NCBI GenBank assembly: GCA_946406115.1
Contig: OX291544.1
Span: 6,510,001 to 6,574,000 of the forward strand
Direction: 5' to 3'
Source: Apoda limacodes
Lineage: Eukaryota > Arthropoda > Insecta > Lepidoptera > Limacodidae
DNA: 64,000 nt
Under the pieces are notes generated by a model, which made no database searches, was not told the DNA's origin, and saw only the letters and a program-made list of their open reading frames with translations. This document shows positions 32,631 through 44,391 of the stretch, one piece after another (positions within the stretch are counted from its first letter, which is position 1; each line of letters begins with the position of its first letter). The position numbers and the translations under genes were made by a program.

Positions 32631-32732
32631 AGACGTCTTATCCTTAAATTTCAGAATTTGCTGTGACGCAGGATCATTTCCCACTTTGGCCGAGGCCATG
32701 ACTGTTGACATCAATATCCATGCCCGATACAT
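32631..32732 (-). CDS. Catalase-like protein 1, exon 1 (signal peptide)
   Basis: 34 codons from ATG at 32732, ending ...QQILKFKDKTS at a GTGAGT donor in phase 0. The N-terminus (MYRAWILMSTVMASA) looks like a short secretory signal with a likely cleavage after ASA. DPASQQ then matches the usual start of insect catalases. Joining to GPVGLMTT of exon 2 (6550-7992) gives 514 codons, the same total as the paralogue upstream. An in-frame TGA lies six codons before the ATG, fixing the start. A longer open frame over the same bases in another frame is spurious. The pairing is an inference from phase and protein continuity across 24.6 kb. Confidence 0.85.
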
Positions 32733-33679
32733 TGCACCCAGCTTGCTTCACTGCACAGCTATATTTACCAAGAATCAACAGTTGTAGTACAGACCTCCAC
32801 AGGCTATAAATGCTATCAACTTCGTGACCTCGCTTTGAATGACCAAGACAATTCTGGAACGTGCAATAAGAAATCACAAGGTGAAAAAAAAATATTGGTC
32901 AATGCATGCGTCTCTAATCGTTATGAATTCTGAACGATGTCGCTTCTGACATTCATAATAAATTATTTTTATAAAATATATGAAAATCATTGACATAATG
33001 CGTAACTTTTTATTACGTTTACCATTTTCTTTGGCTTCAATTTAATATCCGTGTATAATTTGTTTTGTAATTTTTTTTTTGCATCAGTGCTTATTAATAG
33101 TTAGACTATTATTTATTTATTTAAAAGATTATTTTATTTAACGTTAGTGTAGAAATCTGTATTACTTGTTTTCGACTGAAATTTGATCTTTAGGTGGACT
33201 TCAAGCTATTTCAGTTTGGCCGGAATTAATATTTTCACTTTAATTTTCTCTGAATATAAATAGTTGCTTAATCTTGTGCTCTGGAAGGTTGCGGAACGTT
33301 CTACTCAATTTGTTATCAGCGGAATACTGAGTTACGGCCAGAAGCCTGGTCTATTATTGACAGAGTGAACGCATTTTCTCAAAGGCCGTCACAGTCCGTT
33401 AGCCCTAGTATTACCTAATTGCAATATTATAGTTAATATGCATCAGTGACCAAATAGTTATTAAGCCTGCGTCATCAGCTGTTTCAAAGCAACATAACAT
33501 TCAGGTATCTTTTTTTTTGGTCTTTGTACTCAAGGTGCTCTCGTTCTGAAATAGACCAAATCGCATCTTTTAAATAGTTCCATACAGATGAGAAATAATG
33601 TAATATAATATTGTTTTGAAAGGGTTTCAAATGGTTTTTTTTTTAGTTATTGCTGTAAATCAGGTTATTTGGGTCAAAA
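32733..33679. other. Gene-free stretch 5' of catalase 1
   Basis: The promoter or 5' UTR of catalase 1 should lie here, but I cannot place a TATA box or start site with confidence. The rest is AT-rich. Confidence 0.35.
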
Positions 33680-33745
33680 CATAAAAAAAGGGCAAATGCG
33701 AGTCTGGCTCGCGCATCGAGGGTTCCGTACAAAATTATTAACTAT
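33680..33745 (+). repeat. Fragment of the 'GTGCGAGTCGGACT' repeat
   Basis: GGGCAAATGCGAGTCTGGCT, CGCGCATCGAGGGTTCCGTA is the 5' block of the short repeat seen complete at 56795-57083. Confidence 0.55.
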
Positions 33746-33767
33746 ATGTACATAGTTTTTCCATCAG

Positions 33768-34131
33768 CTCTGGCAGTTGCTTACTTACTGAACCTCGAAG
33801 CAGCATTTAATTTGCGTTTTAACCCAGAAATATTCGAATCCTTATTGTTACGAGCTGTGGTCTAAGCCTCATACGCAATGGCTTCAGTTTTTTAGCATCT
33901 CTGCAAGACTTGTTAAACCATGGTCGTTTTTTGACAACGGCAGCTACTATCGGGTTAGGAATAAAACATTCCATACCAGTGAGGAATGCCACAGTGACTG
34001 CGGCAACGCCGACGTCAGGATCTTCTGAGCTAAAGCAGAGCTGCCTCTACGGGTACGGTGCATAAAATTCTCGCAATCCATCTTAGTCTGCGGACTTACA
34101 ATGCCACACACAATGCCAATTAGCTGGCCCC
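33768..34131 (-). mobile_element. CR1-like copy F, internal fragment
   Basis: Corresponds to the linker between endonuclease and RT (positions ~22840-23205 of copy C), with several substitutions and small gaps. It is truncated on both sides. It ends sharply at AGCTGGCCC, where a GC-rich unrelated segment begins. Confidence 0.85.
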
Positions 34132-34432
34132 AGCTGAGCAATGACAGCAACAAGCACCGCCGTTCCACGCAGCCAATCCTCAGGAGCTCTGGCAACCTTA
34201 CTCACCGCCAGGAACACAACACTACTCAATGTTAGCGTTATTATGGCCGCGGTTTTCTGTAAGGTGGAGGTACTTCCCCAGTTCGGGCCGCACATTCGAG
34301 CAAGTACTTGCTATGCCCCGCTTCAAATTTTTGTCGTTGACCATCATACCCAGACCCCTGGCCGCGTCAGGATGCCATGGTGCTCTATGTTGACCAGCGG
34401 ACTAATTTCCCTAAGGCCGTATTTTTTTTTAA
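34131..34432 (-). repeat. GC-rich retroposon-like tail segment
   Basis: Minus-strand reading includes GTGCGGCCCGAACTGGGGAA, GTACCTCCACCTTACAGAAA and GGTGAGTAAGGTTGCCAGAG. This resembles a GC-rich segment very common in moth genomes (GGCCCGAACTGGGAAG..ACAGAAAACCGG..GTGAGTGAGGTTACCGGAG). It is probably part of a LINE 3' region. Overlapping open frames on both strands are not genes. The assignment rests on memory of the motif. Confidence 0.4.
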
Positions 34433-35058
34433 TATTAATTTGGTAAAACATAATAGATATGTCTTTTGCCTCTGTTTTAATGAAATTCTAAATTACGGTG
34501 TAAATTTAGTACTTACTATACAATCCTGTAACGAAATTAAGATAATACTTTGAACTAAAGAAATGTTGTTGAATAGCTCTTTAAAAACCTGGTAGATGCC
34601 GTTTCACGCTGCGTCTCCACCTCCCTGGTCGCTGGTCAAGAACCAATCAGTTTAACGGTTCGACAAGTGATGTGGCTAGACCATTGCTACTTCAGCTTGC
34701 TAAGTATTTGACTTATGTTGGTAACTTTAGTTGTTTGAAGATTTTTTTATTTCGGATTTTAAACACCCAGCAGGCCTGTCTCTCTATTTCTAACTAAGTG
34801 ATAGTGAATATGTTTGAGAAGTCAACAGTTAGTGACCTCATTTACAAATGTAATTCGAATTTAATTTAATCAAGGAATGTTAGCGGATGTTGTAATTATT
34901 CGAATCACCTTAGTTTGCTGTTATCAGTAGTAAACCATGAGTTCTACAGAAGGCTGTAACTATAATTATTTTTTATTTATTCGCGCAAAAATACTTTATA
35001 ATATCCGTTGTAGGTTACTTTCAAATAAACAAAGCATGTTTAGGCATCTATACAATAA
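34433..35058. other. Gene-free stretch
   Basis: Nothing recognised. Confidence 0.4.
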
Positions 35059-35289
35059 AGTAAACTGACAAAACTCGAAGACGAGGTCGAGGACGAAGAT
35101 TATTATACAAGGGCTGCTATTAAGGACAGTGTAATCGCAGATTCAAAATGTTGGTCGTCGTCATGGGATTCTGATCCACTGATTTTCGACTCGATGAAAG
35201 AATTTTTTGCATCAACAAAAAATCAAGTCAATCCTGAGATTTACTTCGACCGCCAATCTTACCACCATCGTGACGGAAAAGAAAAGTGA
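35059..35289 (+). other. 76-codon open frame without a start, unknown
   Basis: Between an in-frame TAA (35056) and TGA (35287) one frame stays open for 76 codons. It begins SKLTKLEDEVEDEDYYTRAA, then DSKCWSSSWDSDPLIFDSMK and EFFASTKNQVNPEIYFDRQS. The composition is acidic then mixed and looks coding-like, unlike the AT-rich surroundings. There is no ATG until codon 46. It could be an exon of an unrecognised gene or a transposon ORF fragment. No similarity is recognised, and splice sites are unconvincing. Confidence 0.4.
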
Positions 35290-35769
35290 CTCTGTGCCTG
35301 CGGTGCCTAACTATCACACGTGAAATATACAATAATTTTTAAAAATAAATGATTTCTTGCTACTTCGCTACACCAACAAAATAGTTTACCCTCAGAATTT
35401 TACGACTCTAAATCCTGTTTTGCTGCTGTTAGTCAGTTAGTAAGTAAATCGACATCAGGGTGGATTTCCCAACGCCAAAATTTACGCGGCATGGATGAAA
35501 TCGGTAGTGTGGAACGTTAAAATACAGTTCTAATATTTTTTTCGATGTTAAGATGGTGGTTACCTGTACGAGGCAAGAATTATATTTGTTCATTTCGGTA
35601 GCTGTCCTCACAACAGTTTTTACGAACAACAAAAAATAATGGTTATTTAGGTATATGGCTACTTTTATTTTAATCTTGAATTGTTATAGTACTATCACAG
35701 AGTAATTTTATACTAACATCTACCCAGTTTAATAACTGGCAAGTAAAAATTTACTTGTCCCAGGAAGTC

Positions 35770-36325
35770 CTCTCATTTCGGTGAGTTTAAGTTAAACAGG
35801 AATAGTTTTGCATGAAACAACCCTAGCTTCCCCCTCATGCGCTGAACCCTAGCTTCCCCCTCATGCGCTGAAAATTTTCGTATCAGTGTCGCTTAGTGCT
35901 TGATTGTGTTTTGACGCAGGTAGCTTGCCTGCGTGTTCTCGCCAAAATCGTAAGTATTTCATATCGGTGTCTCCGAACAAATATTCTTTCATTTCCGTGT
36001 ATAGTTCTAACTTGTCTTCCAGTGAGCTAGTATATTTCATTCAGTATTAGTGAGTGCAGTAATTGTACTACGTTTATTTGTGTAGCATTTATCACATCCT
36101 ATAAAAAATAGTTTTATTGTTATGCTAAATTTTGTGCTTGGTTTTGATTTCGATGTTTTGATTTCGGTTGATTCGGTGGACTAAATTGTCAACCGAAATG
36201 ATAAAAACCTCAACGAAATGATAAAAAAATTCATATCAGTGCATTTTTATCATTTCTGAGCTTATATTTTTCATTCCGGTGCATAGTTTAATCATTTCAG
36301 TTGATTATTATTTCATTTCGGTGAA
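35770..36325 (+). repeat. Cluster of CATTTCGGTG-like motifs
   Basis: CATTTCGGTGA and close variants (CATATCGGTG, CATTTCCGTG, CATTCCGGTG, CATATCAGTG) occur about ten times in both orientations (e.g. 35775, 35961, 36273, 36312; CCGAAATGA near 36200). Density is far above the rest of the window. It is probably a decayed simple or hairpin repeat. Confidence 0.5.
35819..35870 (+). repeat. Perfect 26-bp tandem duplication
   Basis: AACCCTAGCTTCCCCCTCAT followed by GCGCTG occurs twice head-to-tail without a mismatch, inside the motif cluster. Confidence 0.95.
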
Positions 36326-36329
36326 AATC

Positions 36330-38099
36330 TAGAAAAGCAGGTGAGTTTTTAAAATATTTTCCAATATGTTTTTCCAAGACCTGTACTTTTATACGATACA
36401 GACATTGAACAGCAGCTTTGCCCACCCAATCCGGTTATCACGATAAGAATTCTAAGTTAATACTCTAGACTAGAAAGATACATAGTACCTACCTATAGCT
36501 ATCCCTGGGCTAAAAATCTACTCGCTGATCAGTTGAAATGTAAACAAATAGTTTCTCGTCGTATTGTCTACGTGAAAAAAGTCCCATGGGAACTTTCGAT
36601 CGGGATAATAAGTATCCTAAGTCCTTTGCCGTTCATCACTAAGCCAAAGATCAGGGTACCTTCCCGACCCGTTGCAATATAGCCCTGACAAACACCAGTC
36701 GATGCACGCAAAAAAATTATTCCCTTGGGTATTCTCGATTAGAACATAAAGTATTTTGCGTCCTTCTCAATCTTTCCTACTATTTTTGCGCAAAAAATAA
36801 TTGCTTAATTGCAACGTTTTTTCGTAGGATTTGATTTAAATATGAATTATTTTATCAATAATAAAATATAGCCTATGTTGTATGTATTTTTACAATCTGT
36901 TTAAAGTTTCAGAGATTAGCCCCTTTATAGTAACAAACAAATCTCAGCTCATTATATAAGTATATCTTTAAATTTTATATATCAATTTCCAAAAATTGGT
37001 ATAAATATACAAAAATTAAGTCGAAATTCAATATTCAACTTTATCTATTAAAATATATATTTATAAACAAGCAAATTAAAATAAAATAAAATGCATATAA
37101 AAAACCCTATAAGTTTCTGCAAATCAGCAACGTAGCTAAAAGGCTGGCGGCATCGCCACGCTGTATGCCATGCTTATTCGTTGGCCAAGATATTCAGCAG
37201 CTCGTTCGCTTTCGTTGATATGGACGACGACGTGGAGACATTCATCCATCATTAGCATTTAGCATTCTTCTATCCTTCCTTAGAGGTTCCTTAGAGGTTA
37301 TCAAATTTATTCGATAAAGCCAATCGATTTGCTATATAGATTCAGGCTAGTAGAATTACACCACTCCCTATCCTATGGATTTTATAGTAGAAAACGACAA
37401 ACGGTAATTCCGACTAAAACTAGATTCCGTTCTTCGTTCCGTTCCGTCTCCGACCGAAATAGGTTTTGAGCCGAAACCGGTTATACCGGTTATACCGGAA
37501 GTATGTAATTGTAAATGTATTATTGCTGTTAAAAAGAGTTGAGAATTAATCATACTAGAAAAGACTGTTTAGAATTAATTACACTGTTAACACGTACAGC
37601 AAGTTTTTTGATTCATGTATTTTTGTTAAATTAATTATTTTAAATTTTTTTTTCTTGAAACAACTGTAAAACCTGTACTTGGCGCGCAAACTGTTTTAGG
37701 TGGGATTTACTTTAAAATAAAAAAATAAAGTTTTTGTTATAAAATTTTAGTTATTCATAAATATTGTGAATTTAATTTTAAATATATGTTCTAGTAATTT
37801 CAAACAATTAGAAAATATAAAATTAATTATTGTCACAAATGTTAAATGGTACTGCCATTTGAAATTGATTGCGTTGTTTACAGAATATTTGTAAATACAA
37901 TCGATTTTTCCGAGTAATAGTCTGAAAAAAACATAACCTATTTTATGTGTCGCCTAAAAATAAAACTTAAAAGAACGAAGCTCAATATCTTATATTTTTT
38001 TAAGAAATGAAAAAAATATCAGAAGTACAAGTAAAAAAGAAACACAATCTCGACTCAATAAGGTCAATAATGGACTGCGGCGAACTCAATTAAACTAAC
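36330..38099. other. Gene-free stretch
   Basis: AT-rich. A tandem GGTTATACC pair lies near 37478, within CGGTTATACCGG. No gene or element can be named. Confidence 0.4.
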
Positions 38100-40912
38100 A
38101 CCGGAACGAGGGATGTTTGAACGACCTGTGTAATAAGCGTCCCCCAGTACTGTCATCTGCATAGCAATGTATGATGTTGGTGTCCAACATGTCATTGATA
38201 TTCTTTAGAAAGAGCGTAGAAGACAGTACAGAGCCTTGTGGGACACCAGCATTATTGTCCATTCTATCAAAGCATCTACCGTCAACTACGCCTCGTATAC
38301 GTCTGCTCGGGCACTTCGTAAGATGGCAACTTCGATAGAAGGGGTTGCCAACGCCTTCGCTATGTCCAGGCTACATGCTAATAGCTCCTTCTGATTCTTA
38401 ATGCCTAGTGCCCATCAGTTGGGGATATACACTTAGGTCATTAGTCAAGCGACCGTGGCGCAAGCCAAATTGACGGTTGCTGACCAGGTCGTGTTTTTCT
38501 AGGTATCTTAGCAGCTGTGTGTTGATGCTCTTACCGCAAAACGGTATAGTTGGTGGTACAGCGCTTTCGTCATTCATATTCGAGATTAAGGTAAAGAGAC
38601 TGCCCAGTAGATCGGCTTTCTCTTCAGCACTATGGACCAAGTGACCATCGGTCTTTCACAGTGGTGGTAACGATGACTGGCAAAAGTTCCCTTCTGCAGC
38701 TTGAGCAAGCGACCAGAAAGCACGACTCCCAGAGGGATAGGTCGCTAGTTGCCTGACTATTCTGCCGATAAATTGGAATTTAGCTCTGGCAGCTGCTTTC
38801 TTACTTAACCTTGAGGCAGCATTTAATTTGCGTATTAATTCAGAAATATTCGGATCCTTATAATAACAAACTGTGGGTCAAGCTTCATACGCAGTTTGCT
38901 TCGGAATTTTAGCTTATCAACAAAACCACGGTCCTTCTTTGACGCTGGCAGCTACTCGCGGATAAGGAATCAAACATTCCATACTAGCGTATTAGTATTA
39001 GTTGGCCCGGATGAATCGGGTTGTGTGCATGACACTGAAGTTTGTACGAGGCAGTGGTCCGAGGAGCCAAATGCCGCATCCACTGACGGAATATCCGTCC
39101 GGACGTGTAGTAGTCAGCAGAAGATCCAGTAAGGAGCTGGTATGGTAACGTTTTAACTTTTCTTTAAATGTAGATATACTAATAAGAAATTATTTGCCCA
39201 TGTGTGATCGTCAAAATGGTAGGACACGAAAACCGTTGTGTTAAATAAGCGGTAACCCAGTTGTTTTAGAGATACGTCAGAGTAATAGAGCAAATTGTTT
39301 ACAAATAAGCGTAAAAGAAAATAATCAAGAAATAAATATAGCTAAATCTACGATCATAAATAATGTCTACTTTGAATTTTTCACCATTTCTAAAGTCAGT
39401 ACTAATTACTAATTAAAACACAAGTACTAATGAGTTATGTGATTTTCCGTCATCCCTACACAAAATTGATGCTACTTCCACATTTGAAAGTAAAATCCAT
39501 ACGAATTCTAAATCCATTCGTTTTGTAGTGTGGGAACCAGGTAGCTAAGCGTTCAGGACTTGCGACCTGAAAGTAGGTTTAAGGGGCGCCCCCTTACGAT
39601 GAACATCAACGCTCACCTACACTAGCTAACTAACTAAAGTAGTAAAACCCTACTAACAACGCACTTTTATCACCCCTAACCCCTCTCTAGCAACCTTCTC
39701 ACTCCACATTTCAAACCCCCCTATCCTATTTTTTTTTATTCTGGACGGATGTCTGACCCTAATTAATTTTAGCAAAGTAAAAAGAATATCTTTTAAGTAT
39801 AATTCTAGTCATGTTGGTTGGGGTACTATTGTAGAGTCCTAGATTAATATGAACGGTCTAGATAGAACGGCATAATTATTCTAAACTAATAAAATATTAA
39901 TATTATGTTCTAAATGTTCGTGAAGTTCTAACAAACCCCGGGTAATTTCAAATAAACTAACACGTCATACTATTATACAGAATACGTGAAAACCAAGTCA
40001 ACTACCCTTTATTATTGTTAGAATATTTATTGTACGAGGCTACCCTAATGGTTGTTATACGACTCACTTTGGTAAGTTTTGCGGGTGTTTTCAATATAAT
40101 AAAAGTTCTAAGTAACTTAAACTTTCGCGTTTATATTCAACATTATAAAACTCCCAATCAGCGCTCATCTTGAAACTACCACCAATCACATACGTTCAAA
40201 CAAACCACCAATCAACGCTTTTAAAACGTTCTCCAATTAACTTTAGTTCCAATCAAACACTCAAACATAGTTAGCTTCAAACCATTCATTCTCGCGCCAC
40301 TGATTCAAAACTAACGCAACCTCATTTTGTCCAAGGTCCGAATCCATAAATCGGGAGTTAGATTACTACCTACATTTAACAATTAATTTTGTGTTGATGG
40401 TTATGATTCGTAAGTTTATAATGTAATATTTTACATTTGAGTCATCGGTATTCAACCATTTTTTAGCTTCGAACCTTTCATAAAATAAATCATAACTTCT
40501 CAGCTAATGTATAAAATTACTGAACATGTCTATTTAAACGCGCCATTCTAATTTAAAAATGCATTTTGCTTTAGGTAGGAAGTTTATTGAGAATTGTTTA
40601 CTCATGTAAATCTTCGCGCTAAAACTTGAATAAAAACATTGCATTACAAAATGTTAAGGCATAAATATGGATATCGTCACAGTATGGTCCTCTATATTTC
40701 TGGTATTCTCGTTGGAGAAAGTACCACCTAAGAGAATCCATAGGTCAGAACAAATTCATGAGCAGATATCCCAGCGTAGTTACTGGTCTGAGAAGTGAGC
40801 CACTCGCGATGGTAGGAGTCAAAGTCTACCAAAATAATTAGTTCTGGTGTGAGATATTGCATTAGAACTTTTTCAGTTTACAAACTCAGGTCCGTGAAGA
40901 GTCGAGTTACGT
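38100..40912 (-). mobile_element. CR1-like copy G, decayed and split
   Basis: Two minus-strand pieces of one old copy. 38100-39146 covers RT to the endonuclease end, with many substitutions and gaps. 40682-40912 continues the endonuclease region exactly where the first stops (..GGAGCTGGTATGGT / GTATGGTCCTCTATAT..). An unrelated 1.5-kb element sits between, flanked by the repeat GTATGGT. The C-terminal third and 3' tail are missing. At about 40913 another copy (H) begins with no spacer. Confidence 0.88.
39147..40681 (+). mobile_element. Unclassified 1.5-kb DNA element, copy 1
   Basis: Inserted in retroposon copy G and bounded by GTATGGT on both sides (39140-39146, 40682-40688). Ends read GTAACGTTTTAACTT... 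and ...ATATCGTCAC, giving short inverted termini of the form GTRACG. A second, inverted copy is at 59693-61694. Shared internal landmarks include GGAACCAGGTAGCTAAGCGT, GGTTTAAGGGGCGCCCCC and AACTAACTAA. No open frame of note is present in this copy. The exact duplication length (5-8 bp) and superfamily are unresolved. Confidence 0.75.
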
Positions 40913-40913
40913 C

Positions 40914-43775
40914 TTACTACGGACGCTTGCAACACCAGGGGTATGACTTGCGCGTTGCCGACCCTTCATAAATCTAATAACTTCTTTCTTGAAGAACTCC
41001 ATACTGTATTCCTTGCGGAAAACCTTGGCAGGGAGCTCATTCCACAACTTAAGCGTTCGCGGGAAGAAGTTTCTCTGAAACCGCACTGTACGCGACCATT
41101 TAGGTTCTAAAGTGTGAGAATGAATTCTCTGCCGATGGCGAGCGGTGCGATTGTAGAAAGTAGCCGTGGGCATCATTTCGAACAATTCCTCAGAACACAA
41201 CCCATTGTACAAGCGGTAGAACACACACAGTGAGGCAAAGTCTCTCCTCAGACTTAAGGGCTCGATACCGCAAGTGAGTTTGGAATCGTCGACAATTCTC
41301 ACAGCCCGTCGTTGAACCGAGTCAAAAGGGCCAAGCTGGTATCCGGGTGCACCTGCCCAGAGATGGCAACAGTACTCCATATGGGGCCGAACTTGCGACT
41401 TGTAAAGTAACAACCTGTGACCCGATGTGAAGTACTGCTTCGCTCTGTACACCAAGTTTTTTGGACGCCAGCTTCACCTTATCTTGTAAATGATCTCGGA
41501 ACTGAACATCGCTGGAGATGTCGACACCAAGGATCCCAATGCTCTTGGAGATGGAGAGGGGAGTGTTCTGGAATTGTGGAACTACAGTGAATGGAGTTTT
41601 CTTAGCGGTGAACGCGCACACTTGTGTCTTTGTAGGGTTGAATCGTACCAAGTTTACCCGTCCCCAGTCAGGGACCTGGGACAGTGTGGTCTCGATTTGA
41701 GACACAAGTTCTCCGCGGAACGAGGGATGTTTGCACGACCCGTGTAAAAAGCGTCTCCAGTACTGTCATCTGCATAGCAATGTATATTGTTGATGTCCAA
41801 CATGTCATTGATATGCAGTAGAAACAGCGTAGGAGACAGAACAGAGCCTTGCAGGACACCAGCATTAATGTCCATGCTATCAGAGCAACTACCGTCAACT
41901 ACGGTTTTGTATGCGTCTGCCGGACAAAAAGCTAGCCACCCATTTGCACAAACCCTCGGGCACTCCATAAGATGGCAACTTCGATAGAAGACCCCGGTGC
42001 CGGACCCGATCGAACGCCTTCGCTATGTCCAGGCTACATGCCAATGCCTCTCCCTAACTCTCAATGGCTAGGTCCCATCGGTGTGTGAGATACACTAGAA
42101 GGTCACCAGTCGAGCGACCGTGGCGAAAGCCATATTGACGGTCACTGACCAGATCGTGTACTTCTAGGTATCTTAGAAGCTGTGTGTTGATCACACGCTC
42201 CATCACCTTAGAGAGGAGAGAGGTAATAGCGATAGGCCTGTAATTCGATGGATCTGATCTATCGCCCTTTTTGGGCTCCGGGTGCACATTTGCAGTCTTA
42301 CATGAAGACGGAAATTGCCTAGTGTTGTAGAAAAGCGCGAAGAGGCGCGTGAATACAGGACATAACTCAGGAGCACACTGCTTAAGCACTACTGCTGGTA
42401 TACCGTCTGGCCCACTCGACTTATGAACGTCTAGAGAAAGCAACGCCCGCCTGACCTTCCGCTGCGTTATGGAGATTTCCGGCATGGTCTTACCGCACCA
42501 CGGTATAGTAGGTGGTACAGCGCCTTCATCGTTCATGTTCGAGTTCGAGGCAAAGAGACTGCCCAGTAGATCGGCTTTCTCTTTACCACTATGGGCCAAG
42601 TCACTATCGGTCTTTCGCAGTGATGGTAACGACGACTGGCAAAAGTTGCCTTCGGCAGCTTTGGCAAGCGACCAGAAAGCACGAATCCCAGAAGGATAGC
42701 TCGCAAGTCGCCCACCTATTTTGCCGATGAATTGGAATTTTGCTCTGGCAGTTGCTTTCTTACTGAACCTCGAGGCAGCATTTAATTTGCGTTTTAACTC
42801 AGAAATATTCGGATCCTTATTATAACAAACCGTGGTCCAAGCCTATTATGCATTTTGCTTAAGAATTTTAGCTTAAGACCTATTAAACCACGGTCGTTTT
42901 TTCACGCCGGCAGCTACTCGCGGGTTAGGAATATAGCATTCCATACCAGCAAGGATTGTCTCAGTGACTGCGGCGACGTCAGGATCTTCTGAGTTAAAGC
43001 AGATCTGCCTCCACGGGTACGATGCGTAAAATTCTCGCAATCCATCCCAGTCCGCCGACTTATAGTACCACACACGACGCCAATTAGTTGGCCCATAAGG
43101 ATCGGGTTGTGTGCATGACACTTGAGTCCGAACGAGACAGTGGTCCAAGGAGCCAAGAGGCGCATCCACTGAGACGTAGTATCCGTCCGGATGAGTAGTC
43201 AGCAGAAGGTCCAGTAAGGAGCTCTTATGGTCCTCTATATTTGGTATTCACGTTGGAGAAATTACCAGCTGAGAGAATCCATACGTCAGAGCAAATTCAT
43301 GAGTTGATATCCCAGCGTAGTTCTTGGTTCGAGAACAGAGCCACTCGCGATGGTGGGCGTTAAAGTCTCCCAAAATAACTAGTTCTGCTGTGGGATATTG
43401 CTCTAGAACTTTGTCAGTCGTCAAACTCAGGTGCGTGAAGAGTCGAGTTACGTCCGTGTCACCGCTATGAGACCTGTATAGGCACGCATACATACGAGTG
43501 TGGCCGTCGTAATCTACGCGCACCCACAATATCGACAGGTCCCTGTCTTCAAGGCTATGGAGGCATACATACACCGGCACAACTCATAAACTTGTGTTCG
43601 AGTTTGTAGCCGGGATAGTGAAGGTATGATGTGTCGGCCGGGCAGGATATCTGCGTCTCCGTTAAAAAGAGAATGGTCGGCTGGGCAGTTCCTAGGTGAT
43701 GGTGAACTGCATTAAGGTTCGCGTGAATACCCCTGATATTGCAAAAATCCACATTGAATGTGGATGGAGTGGCCG
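40914..43775 (-). mobile_element. CR1-like copy H, nearly full length but broken
   Basis: The only copy reaching the start of the endonuclease domain (FCNIRGIHANLNAVHHHLG near 43730, then VILGDFNAHHREW near 43340, SLDHCLV near 43150). RT segments follow (42054-42599, 41654-41968, with YADD intact) and the C-terminal part (40907-41705). At least five frameshifts or small deletions break the frame. One deletion removes the region between the CYADD segment and VSQIETTLS. The 3' tail stops at GGACGCTTGCAACACC, so the usual polyadenylated end is missing. Confidence 0.9.
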
Positions 43776-44391
43776 CAAAAAAAAACTCTTTTTCTTTTAT
43801 TTCTTGACTTATCCATGTAAAATATATTTTGTTAGCCTTTCATATGTGAACTTTTAAACTATAGTATAAGATCCTTTCAGCTATCAGCTATCGGAAAGCC
43901 GTCACTCACACTAATAAGGGGCGGCTGGAAATATTTGGCCCCTCAATGAAAAAGCTTTTGAGTACATACAATGGAAATAAGGCGTCAAAGCTATCAAAAA
44001 TATTTAACGAAAGAGAGTGCACAGTTCACTACACAAAAAACAGAAGGACTATGCCGAGCCGACGACGAGTGGGACCGACATCAGCGCATGTTGCGGAAGA
44101 AGTGGATACCGATCTTGCTATTTAGCTACGAAACCCTAAAAATTGCAACAATGTGTGTGATAACGATGGTTGATGGTACAGAATATTTATTACTTTTTTA
44201 CGTCAGATATTATAATCTCTCTTACTTACTTACTAACACACTAATGCTACTCACAATATCTTTCTCTCTCTCTATGTAAATGTATTATATATACAATGTG
44301 TCCCAGTAATTTAAGAATGTAAACTGATTTATTAGTCGATATGGAAGGAACTGGCTCCTGACACATAGCTTACGCTAGTTTAGAAACTGGA
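43776..44391. other. Gene-free stretch with an unassigned open frame
   Basis: A 102-codon plus-strand frame (43971-44279) begins MEIRRQSYQKYLTK and ends in a hydrophobic stretch caused by TTACTTACTTAC-type repeats. It has no recognisable similarity and is probably chance. Confidence 0.3.

Noticed and set aside
32674..32877. 67-codon minus-strand frame
   Set aside because: Overlaps catalase 1 exon 1 in another frame and has no similarity to known proteins.
34141..34446. 101-codon plus-strand frame
   Set aside because: Lies over the GC-rich retroposon-like segment. Both strands are open by composition.
43971..44279. 102-codon plus-strand frame with hydrophobic end
   Set aside because: The hydrophobic part comes from TTACTTAC-type simple sequence. 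No similarity and no gene context.
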